The translations under genes were made by a program, and so were the position numbers. Below are positions 1-7,500 of a stretch of DNA of 25,157 nucleotides, piece after piece. How positions within the stretch are numbered: position 1 is the first letter of the stretch; every line of letters starts with the position of its first letter. The notes under the pieces are model-generated. The model was given only the letters and a program-made list of their open reading frames with translations. It had not been told where the DNA came from and made no database searches. Source of the stretch: Jimgerdemannia flammicorona (taxonomy: Eukaryota; Mucoromycota; Endogonomycetes; Endogonales; Endogonaceae); NCBI GenBank assembly GCA_003990745.1, contig RBNI01001008.1:1-25157 (forward strand), given 5' to 3'.

Positions 1-74
1 ATACAAATAGAATCTTACTAATTAGGACCAAATATATATATACTGAGTACTTAGATGTATCAAAATAGAGAACC
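1..74 (+). repeat. LTR-B fragment (oldest layer, truncated by window start)
   Basis: This short piece matches the stretch of the family LTR about 180-250 bp from the LTR start, including the AATCTTAC box, the TATATA run and the CGAAACAGAGAACC box in decayed form. It ends at AGAGAACC, where LTR-A begins with TATAAGTG, so LTR-A seems to have inserted into it in the same orientation. It is strongly AT-shifted relative to the Element 1 and 2 LTRs. The rest lies outside the window to the left. Confidence 0.7.
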
Positions 75-1258
75 TATAAGTGTACAATCTCCAAGCTACT
101 GAAATCATACATCACCTCAGAATAAATCTAGAAATCACATATAAGATTATGAAGTTAAGTCAAACTGAAGTTACAGAGTACAAAGCTGAGTCAATTCAAA
201 GTTATAGAAAATAAGATTTACACAAACAGAATCTTACCAATCAGAACCAAATATATATATATACTGAGCACTCAGATACATCAAAACAGAGAACTATAAC
301 AAATAAAATAAACAACTATAACTCTTGAACAATATATATAATTATGATCACTGAGATCTATAACTACATCTATACTGATATTTAGAATATTATTGTCAAC
401 TGAGCTATATCTCTTCTGTCTCTCATAAATATCTATAGCCTAGTACCTCTCTACTTTATAGAAGTCTGGTAGAATATCCTAAATATGCTCAGCAAAGTTC
501 ACCAAATTAGACAAATCTCAAGCTACTACCAGATCAGCTATCTCCTAGAAGATATAGCTGAATACCACTATAATACAGACATTATTCAACTCAACACCAG
601 AAACTCATCACCTGTAAACACCAAGAACTCTTTTATAAGTATAGTATCTTTATTCTCCACCTTTGAGTTACTATTGCCAAAATGATTACCACTTTGTCCT
701 ATGGCCAAATCAATGACATAGTATAAGAACTCAACTATAAATATATTGAGTATATTCAAACTATAGATAGAACCTTCCTATACTCTGATGATCACATTCT
801 GCAAATGCCCTAAGTTAGATATATCATAAAGGACATCTATAATATAATCTAATTTAATGATGATAAAGTAGAAGATAATAATCTCTCTGATACTGATATG
901 ACCTCTAGCTAAGAATTCCTACCAGCTCTGATCACTGTACTAATCTTGCTAATGAACTTATAATAGTTCATAACTATCTATATAACTTATTGAGATAATA
1001 ACTACTGATATAAGTACTAATCTATATTTATATCTGACTACTTTAACTATAATGAAGAGACTAGAGAATATAACCTATATCTTTAGACAATTCTTAAGAT
1101 TGAATCAACAACTCTATCTCCTAAGTATAAATGAAATAAGCAATAGCTACCAGTATACTATAACTCTATAACTCATAGTGCTGTTATCTATAGAAAATAT
1201 ACAGATAGCAAATCTGATGAAAGTGAAGATAATGTACCCCTTCTCCACCCACTAATAC
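75..1258 (+). repeat. LTR-A, heavily decayed LTR, 3' part missing
   Basis: This region aligns with roughly the first 1200 bp of the 2.06-kb family LTR, from the TGTAAG start (here TATAAG) through the U3 reading frame. It stops where LTR-0 begins in the opposite orientation. Most differences from the other copies are C-to-T and G-to-A changes in CA, CC and CG contexts, so CAA and CAG codons became TAA and TAG, and the sequence is very AT-rich. With LTR-B and LTR-0 it is the most decayed copy in the window. Its missing 3' third was not found on the far side of LTR-0. Confidence 0.85.
344..1258 (+). pseudogene. Decayed relic of the U3 (LTR) ORF in LTR-A
   Basis: This starts at the ATG corresponding to the U3 ORF start of the intact-length copies (MITEIYN here, MTTEIYN elsewhere). 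Homology can be followed to about codon 305 of 365, where LTR-0 interrupts it. Many in-frame stops are visible, and there is a 4-bp deletion near 590, in the segment that reads ITQMSQHQ in the other copies. Longer open pieces, such as 485-685, are leftovers of this frame and of a frame after the deletion. It is non-functional and useful mainly for dating. Confidence 0.8.
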
Positions 1259-1507
1259 TATAAGAGGGTTATTTATTAAGGTAACTGTTATGTAGTTCTA
1301 GAAGGGTTTTCTAGAAGTTCTAGATATTCTGAAAGATTGTTTCTTTAGGTCAAGATCAATTTCATATAGAGTATATTCTCTATAATTATTGATTTCAAGA
1401 TCAGATTGATGTCTCAACCAAAGTCCTTATTTGAACTAGTTCTAGATATTCAAGATTTTCTATATTTCAGAAAGTTCAAAAAACTAAGACCAGCTTAGTT
1501 GAATTGT
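1259..1507 (-). repeat. LTR-0, left part (minus-strand LTR split by Element 1)
   Basis: The sequence matches the minus-strand view of the last ~249 bp of the LTR (U5 end), starting with TATAAGAGGG where better copies have TGTAAGAGGG. It ends in the GAATTG box, at which Element 1 inserted, and the match resumes at 22811. There is no primer-binding site next to its left (3') end, only LTR-A sequence. It is therefore a 3' LTR or solo LTR rather than a 5' LTR. Confidence 0.85.
1503..1507. repeat. Target-site duplication of Element 1, left copy
   Basis: ATTGT lies directly before the Element 1 start (TGTAAG at 1508) and ATTGG directly after its end (22811-22815). The uninterrupted LTR elsewhere reads GAATTGG at this site, so the duplication is 5 bp with one later mutation in the left copy. 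Five-bp duplications are usual for Ty3/gypsy integrases. Confidence 0.75.
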
Positions 1508-1620
1508 TGTAAGCGCACAACCTCCAAGCCACAGAAATCACATGTCACCCTCTTAACAAGCCACTGAAATCGCACGCGAGCTCTGAACAAATCTGGAAAT
1601 CACCTGAGCAATCACGAAGC

Positions 1621-1658
1621 TGAGTCAAACAGAAGTCACAGCATACAAAGCTGAGTCA
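1621..1658. promoter_or_regulatory. Pair of TGAGTCA (Gcn4/AP-1-type) sites in U3
   Basis: TGAGTCA occurs at 1621-1627 and 1652-1658, about 140-175 bp upstream of the U3 ORF start. The inverse form TGACTCA occurs at 2957-2963, after the ORF and upstream of the genomic TATA box. This heptamer is the core site of fungal Gcn4/CPC1-type bZIP factors, which respond to amino-acid starvation. The sites recur in the Element 2 LTRs. Binding is inferred from the motif alone. Confidence 0.4.
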
Positions 1659-1720
1659 ATACAAAGTCATGGAATACAAGATTCACACAAACAGAATCTT
1701 ACCAATCAAGAACAAATGCA

Positions 1721-1726
1721 TATATA
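1721..1726 (+). promoter_or_regulatory. TATA-like box upstream of the U3 ORF
   Basis: TATATA lies 75 bp upstream of the ORF start codon at 1796 and is kept in the other LTR copies. The ATG has A at -3 (AACATGACC), a good eukaryotic context. The spacing would suit a separate promoter for the LTR-encoded ORF, distinct from the TATAAATA box that should drive genomic RNA. Function is inferred. Confidence 0.4.
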
Positions 1727-1795
1727 CCAAGCCCCGAGAGACGTCGAAACAGAGAACCAAAACAAATAACAACCCCAACTTCCAAATACACAAAC

Positions 1796-2893
1796 ATGAC
1801 CACCGAGATCTACAATTGCATCCACGCTGACATTTGGAATGCCATTGTCAACTGAGCCACACCCCCTCTACCCCTCATGAATATCCATAGCCTCGCACCC
1901 CTCTACTTCGTGGAAGCCCAATGGAACGCCCTGAACATGCTTAATGAGGCCCACCAGATTGGACAAATCTCAAGCTACTACCAGATTGGCCACCTCCTGG
2001 AAGACATGGTCGAACACCACCATGATACAGACATTACCCAGATGTCTCAACACCAGAAGCTCATCACCTGCAAACACTGAGAACTCTTCTATGAGTACAG
2101 CACCTTTATTCCCCGCCTCCGAGTTACTACTAGCAAAATGGTTGCTACCCTGTCCTATGGCCAAATCAATGACATGATACAAGAACTCAACCACAAGTAT
2201 CTCGAGTATGTTCAGACTACTGACAGAACCTTCCCACACCCCGACGACCACATCCTGCAAATGCCCCAAGTTAGATATGCCATGAAGGATGTCTATGATA
2301 TAATCAACTTCGATGAAGATAAAGCAGAAGACAATGATCCCTCTGATGCTGACATGACCTCAAGTCAAGGATCTCTACCAACCCTGATCATACCGCCAAC
2401 CTTGCCAATGAACTTACAACAGTTCATAACCACATATGAGACTTATTGGGACAATGACCACTGGTACGAATATCAATCTGCATTCACCCCCGATTACTTT
2501 AACTACAATGAAGAGACCAGAGAACACAACCTGTACCTTCAGACAACCCTTGAGATCAAACCAACAACTCCACTACCTGAGTATGAGCGACATGAACCAC
2601 AGCTGCCAGCTTACTACAACCCCGCGACTCATAGTACTGTAACCTATAGAAGGTACGCAGATAGCAAATCTGATGAAAGCGAAGACAATGCACCCCTCCT
2701 TCACCCACCAACACCTTATCCAGCATATGAGACAGATGATGCTATCCTGTAGGATGGAGATGAAGTCCCAATGTATTATTACCTCAGCGAACAAGGAGAA
2801 GTAATCCACAAACCACTCTTCCTAGATGACTACTTCATCAGAGATAATGCAATCGATAGTGATATCATCGAAGACTACCCAGACAGTGTGTAA
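1796..2893 (+). pseudogene. LTR-encoded ORF, Element 1 5' LTR copy (366 codons, 3 stops)
   Basis: This is a U3 frame of 1098 bp starting MTTEIYN and ending EDYPDSV. I do not recognise the family. The N-terminal ~160 residues look helical and rich in His, Gln and Tyr. An acidic stretch lies near residues 171-186 and a Tyr/Pro-rich C-terminal half follows. Two PPxY motifs seen in other copies (residues 260-263 and 270-273) are LPEY and LPAY here because of C-to-T changes. In-frame stops are TGA at codons 20 and 95 (CGA in other copies) and TAG at 319 (TGG in Element 2). There is no signal peptide or membrane segment that I can see. It is not Gag, Pol or a typical Env. The same 1098-bp length in four copies argues that it was a real gene in the active element. 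Confidence 0.8.
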
Positions 2894-3082
2894 ACCTATA
2901 AATAGATTAGCAGTCATAGTATAGTTAGATTAGCCTTGTATGATGTAACTGTGAACTGACTCAGCAGTTAGATGATCTCTTGATATGTCAGATTACACTT
3001 ATACTACATGACTGCATTCCGACTCAGCAAAGCACTTAGTGCTACATCCATATCTAGCATAGTCCAGATAGCCCCTCACTAG

Positions 3083-3090
3083 TATAAATA
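3083..3090 (+). promoter_or_regulatory. Genomic-RNA TATA box, Element 1 5' LTR
   Basis: TATAAATA followed by a pyrimidine-rich stretch (ACTCCCTTCCCC) fits an LTR promoter. Transcription would start around 3110-3125. It is repeated at 22322-22329 in the 3' LTR and, on the minus strand, at 10807-10814 and 19389-19396 in Element 2. Confidence 0.6.
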
Positions 3091-3207
3091 CTCCCTTCCC
3101 CAGACCTCAGAATCTCAGACCTGAACAATCCGAACACAACTCCTGAGCACTTCCCCACAATATCTCTTTACACAACTACTCCTAGTATAGCAATATCATG
3201 AATAGCG

Positions 3208-3213
3208 AATAAA
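3208..3213 (+). terminator. AATAAA polyadenylation-type signal in the LTR
   Basis: AATAAA occurs about 120 bp after the TATA box, which places it in R where an LTR poly(A) signal is expected. The same sequence is kept in the Element 2 LTRs (minus strand, 10686-10691 in its 3' LTR). It should end genomic RNA in the 3' LTR, leaving the U3 ORF as the last cistron. Confidence 0.5.
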
Positions 3214-3391
3214 CCTATTTAATAACCCATAAACCACTCTTAAGTAAATCCGCTCCCCGTTAGGTCCTACTCCTAACCCCATCACGAAATTTCCTAATTG
3301 GGTAATGTCTGTAGCGATACGCCAATTCAACTAAGCTGGTCTTAGTTTCTTGAACTTCCTGAAATATGGAAAATCCTGAACATCCAGAACT

Positions 3392-3425
3392 AGTCCGAAA
3401 AAGGACTTTGGTTGAGATGTCAACC
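3392..3425 (+). other. Two adjacent hairpins in the U5/leader
   Basis: AGTCC (3392-3396) pairs with GGACT (3403-3407), and directly after it GGTTGA (3410-3415) pairs with TCAACC (3420-3425) around a GATG loop. Both stems are kept in the youngest LTR copy at 24845-25157, where differences fall in the loops. In a retroelement leader such stem-loops could serve RNA dimerisation or packaging, but only the pairing is seen. Confidence 0.5.
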
Positions 3426-3495
3426 CGATCTTGAAATCAATAAGCGTAGAGGATGTACTCCATACAAAATTGATCTTGACCATAAGAAAATGGTC

Positions 3496-3508
3496 TTCCA
3501 GAATATTC
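3496..3508 (+). promoter_or_regulatory. Heat-shock-element-like TTCnnGAAnnTTC array in U5
   Basis: TTCCAGAATATTC is an exact three-unit TTCnnGAAnnTTC arrangement. More TTCnnGAA units lie at about 3514-3522, 3526-3534 and near 3358. TTCnnGAA repeats are the binding site of Hsf1. Their position downstream of the predicted start site is unusual, so they may simply reflect local short repeats. Confidence 0.3.
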
Positions 3509-3574
3509 AGAACTTCCAGAAAATCCTTCCAGAACTACGTAATGGTTACCCTAAAAAGTAACCCTCTTACAACT

Positions 3575-3586
3575 TAGTAGCAGCGG
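3575..3586 (+). other. Primer-binding site, Element 1 (one base mutated)
   Basis: The site is TAGTAGCAGCGG here and TGGTAGCAGCGG in Element 2, three bases after the LTR end. TGGTAGC is complementary to a tRNA 3' end GCTACCA, the form typical of initiator methionine tRNA primers. The exact tRNA cannot be fixed without the host tRNA set. The second base is changed G to A, another C:G-to-T:A decay event. Confidence 0.75.
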
Positions 3587-4532
3587 TTTACAATCCAATT
3601 CTACTTCAAGATGCTTCCTCACCCCACTACAAACTCTTCTGTGAATTTCTACAAGTTGGTATAAAGCCCAACCTCTGATCTGGAATTTATTGTGAACCAT
3701 CTGACAATCTGGAGAGAATTGAACCTGACATACAAGGACAATTTGACCTCCACACCTGCAACAAGTGGGATAAACTTCATTCAAAGAAAGAAGTACTCCG
3801 ATTAAACCAACAAATAGGTGAAACCCTATTCACCGAACTCCTTGCACTACACCCAGCAAGTCAGGATGAAGAAGGTCTTATAGAAGCCTTCTTTACTCTT
3901 CTCAACAAGAGTTTTGTCAGCTCCACAAATCTGAGTGACCTAGGACAACCAGCAGCAGCTTTCTAGCCTTAGTTCCTCATGAAGCCCAAGCCTCTGTAGC
4001 CAAGTAGCTCAACTCTACCGACTTTCACCGAACCAGAACCAAGACCGCATTATACTACTGATTCCAGAACAGCAAGGCCCGCCATATTCTTAAGGAAGAA
4101 GCAAGAGAAACCCTTCATCAACTACCTGATCCTGAACCTGAAGCAGGCCCTGCTACAGCCCTACCTGAATCCAAAACTAATACTGAACCAGAACTTGACT
4201 TTGAATTGAGTCCATCTGAAATCAGATATACAACTGATTCTGTCTACTTTAATGCTGAGCAAACCCAAGTACACAGAGACCAAACCCAAGAGGAGGAGGA
4301 GTATCTCAGTGAATTCGATCCTGAATATACCACCGAAGGAGACATACCTCAATCAGGACAGAATACACCTACACAGCAACAGACAGCCATCTATTAAGCC
4401 CTTACTCCAGACCCATAACTATTACTTTAGCAACTTACACAGACTCAAAGAACCCCATCACACTCTGCACCAGTACCTCAAGTAGTACCAGTAACACCAC
4501 TATCAGTAGTTCAACTGCCTCCAGTAAACAAC
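3587..4532 (+). pseudogene. AUG-less N-terminal extension of the Gag-Pol frame, Element 1
   Basis: This is an open frame running from the PBS into Gag with no in-frame ATG until 4533. Its residues match Element 2 closely (for example HTCNKWDKL and ARHILKEEA), and it includes an acidic Glu-rich tract near 4290-4310 followed by Gln/Pro-rich sequence. In this copy a TGA at 3676-3678 is shared with Element 2, and a 1-nt deletion near 3959 (CAGCTTTC against CAGTCTTTC) shifts the frame. How translation of this part would start is unclear: a spliced leader, a non-AUG start, or true non-coding leader are all possible. Confidence 0.6.
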
Positions 4533-7500
4533 ATGGCAAACCAACAGATTCTAGACCTCACAGCCCAGGTAGCCATAATGGCAGCAACCATTACTGCCTT
4601 AGCTGAACAGATCCGACCTACAAAAAATCTGAGTCTACCTACCTTCAATGGTACTGCACAAGAAGTCCAAAGCTTCATTAGTGTAGTTGACACCAACTTT
4701 GAAGCCAATCAATGGACCAATGAACGAGTCGCTGACTGCATTCTGACAAACAATCAAGACCACACTTTGGAATAACTCTTTGCTACCACTACAGCCTATG
4801 TCTGCTGAGTTGTTATATTCTTCCGAGGACCTGCTGAAGAATAGTGGCAAACCCTTCCCAAAAAACCCCTCACATGGGACACCCGACCTGCAGTAGTTGC
4901 TCAGAATGCAGCAAATAATGCCCCAGGATATGGAGACCATCCTGCAGCCCCTGGACTTAAATAACTCATGATTGCTCAATATCGCAGCGAAACCATGATT
5001 GCTGAATCCTGAGTAAAACTCCACAATCTCAAATTTGATGTACATGGCAAGGAGGAATTCAAAACCTTCTGTACAAAACTTGAGTCACTTCTGAACACTG
5101 TTGGCCTAGGATATATTGCCAACGATGAAGCATGAAATGGTATAAGAGCAGATCATTTATTTGATGCTCTGTCAGAATAGCTTACTAGAAAAATCTGAGA
5201 ACAAGGGTGCCCAGTTGGTTGTGACCACCAACAATAGTGCCTGGCGAGAATCAAGACTATGGTCAAGTGGATCCTAACAGCTGGACCCATTCTGCCCCGA
5301 AGACAATTCAACAATAAGGAAAAGACTTGGACCAAGAAAGAAGAACCCAAGCATGAAGTCTCCTGAGCTTCCTCATCATCCACTCCATAGACACCCAGAA
5401 ATCATGAACCCACCCAGCCAAGTACCTTCAAGAAACTCACCGAAGGCGAAAGGAATGAACTTAGAAGAAGCAGAGCATGCTTCTATTGCCGAAAGACAGG
5501 ACACATGGCCAGTGTCTGCCCTAACCGAAAACCCCAAACAGCAACATGAGCAACTGTTACCACTCTGCACCACCTCAACAATCTGACCACCAGAACACTA
5601 GACTTTGTTAAGTTAAGACAAACTGCTAAGGCCCTAATCAAAGGAAGTCAAAAAGCAGCTGGATATGACCTGTATGCAGCCGAAGAAGCTACAGTCTCCA
5701 ACCAAGAAGTCAAACAAGTCTACACAGGAATCGGCATCCAAATCCCTGAAGGACATATTGGAAGAATATGCTGTTGCAGCAGCCTAGCATTGAAAGGACT
5801 CTCAGTAGAAGGAGGAGTCATTGATGAAAATTACACAGGCAAAATTATTGTCCTCATCTGAAACCACAGTTGGACACTCTTCAAGATTTCCATTGGATTC
5901 TGTATTGCCCAGATCCTATTCGAAAAAATTGAGTCAACCCTGATAGTCAAGGAAGTCCCGGAACTACTGCCCACCATCAGAGGATCCAAAGGATTTGGCT
6001 CATCAAACAAGGCCCCAGTCCAACCTACCATGAACAAAGAAGAATAATTCTACAAGAAAATCGAAGATAGATATGTACCAAGTGGCCGATGTCCCCATGG
6101 CATTAGAATGTACTCTTCCCGGATGATTGATGATTGCTTCTCTTGTGTCAATGAACTGGCTCAAAGAAGAACTAATAGAAGGAAAGCTCCTACAACTGAA
6201 ATCACCACCATTGGATCAGACAAACTGCTTACACTTAAAGCTTTTATCAATCGAGTATCTGTCAAGATCATGATAGACAGTGGTGCCTCAGGCAACTTCA
6301 TCAATGAAGAAATAGCCAACAGACTCAAGGTCTTTACCTCCCCGGTACAACAAACTCAAGCAGTTGCTACAGCTGATGGAACCTCATATGTCATCAGCAA
6401 GGAAGTCCACAACCTACCCCTCCGAATTGGTGACTATTGAGTACATGTTACCCTTCAAATTGTACCACTCCCTGACAACGAAATCATCCTTAGAACTCCA
6501 TGGTGAAAACAAGAGAACCCCATGATCGATTGGGTAAACCATTCTCTGACCATTAAGAAAGGATGCCACAACTTCAAACTGCAAGGCAAAAAGGACCCAC
6601 TCAACTCTAGTGACCCTGGACCAAAGATCACCCACATCAACAAGCTACAACTCAAGAAATTGGCCAAGAAATGCCCTCTCTTTGCTATCTCCATCCGTCC
6701 ATCCAAAGGAGAACCTGAGAACTCTGAAGAAGACTTTTCCAAAGTTGACAGCCGCATCAGACCACTACTCCAGAAATTCCAAGACATATTTCCAAAGAAA
6801 CTCCCAAAAGGCCTACCTCCCAAACGAGCAGTGGACCATATCATCAAGACTATTCCAGATGCCAAGCCAGCCTTCAAGTCAATCTACCACATGTCCCCAA
6901 GAGAAATCAATGCACTCAAAAAAGAAATTGACAAACTCCTGGAACAAGGATTCATCAGACCCAGTGTATCACCTTATGGTGCACCAGTCCTCTTTGTTGT
7001 CAAGAAAGGAGAAGACCTGCAAATATGTATTGACTACTGCGACCTCAACGAACAGACTATCAAGAACTGTTGCCCACTACCCAGAATCGATGAAATATTC
7101 GATAGGCTTACTAACCCACAATTCATGAGCTCCTTTGACCTGTGAAATGGTTACTGGCAAATTGCTATGAAAGAAGAAGACATCTACAAGACAGCCTTCT
7201 GAACCCGCTATGGACACTTTGAATTTCTGGTTATGCCCTTTGGCTTAACTAATGCTCCTGCAACCTTCCAGACACTGATGAATACCATCCTGCACCCATA
7301 CTTGGACAAATTTGTTATTGTCTACATTGATGATATTCTAGTCTTCAGCAAAACCCTGGAGGAACATCTTGAACACCTTGAGTTAGTACTACTGAAACTC
7401 TGAGAGAACAGACTCTTTGCAAAACTCAGCAAGTGCGAATTTCTCCTGAAAGAAATCTAATTCCTTGGACATATTGTCATGCCAAATAGAATCAAAGTGG

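Larger units (their letters stand above)
1508..3571 (+). repeat. Element 1 5' LTR (2064 bp)
   Basis: It starts TGTAAG and ends CTTACA, so the ends are the inverted dinucleotides TG and CA. The family LTR is unusually long. U3 is about 1.6 kb and contains a 366-codon ORF (1796-2893). A TATAAATA box is at 3083-3090, a polyadenylation-type AATAAA at 3208-3213, and about 350 bp of U5-like sequence follows. The R boundaries are inferred from these signals only. Confidence 0.93.

Noticed and set aside
1970..2269. 99-residue ORF antisense to the LTR ORF, open in all four copies (also 11628-11927, 20210-20509, 21209-21508)
   Set aside because: It is a mirror of a conserved codon frame: the CGA-to-TGA decay on the sense strand reads TCG to TCA on the other strand and makes no stop. 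Composition and lack of independent signals suggest a shadow, though its openness in all copies was noted.
1796..2893. LTR ORF as an envelope gene
   Set aside because: No signal peptide, transmembrane segment or cysteine pattern is visible.
1501..3600. LTR ORF as an independent host gene caught between two elements
   Set aside because: It lies inside the TG...CA bounded repeat in every LTR, at a fixed distance from both LTR ends, so it belongs to the LTR.
6610..7128. 172-residue plus-strand ORF overlapping reverse transcriptase (and its equivalent 15356-15874, minus)
   Set aside because: Out of frame with the clear Gag-Pol; low-complexity Ser/Pro-rich translation typical of a shifted frame.
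7200..7202. Use of TGA as a sense codon (recoding)
   Set aside because: Other TGA, TAG and TAA stops are scattered and differ between copies, and TGA alternates with CGA and CAA as expected from C-to-T decay. Plain decay is simpler.
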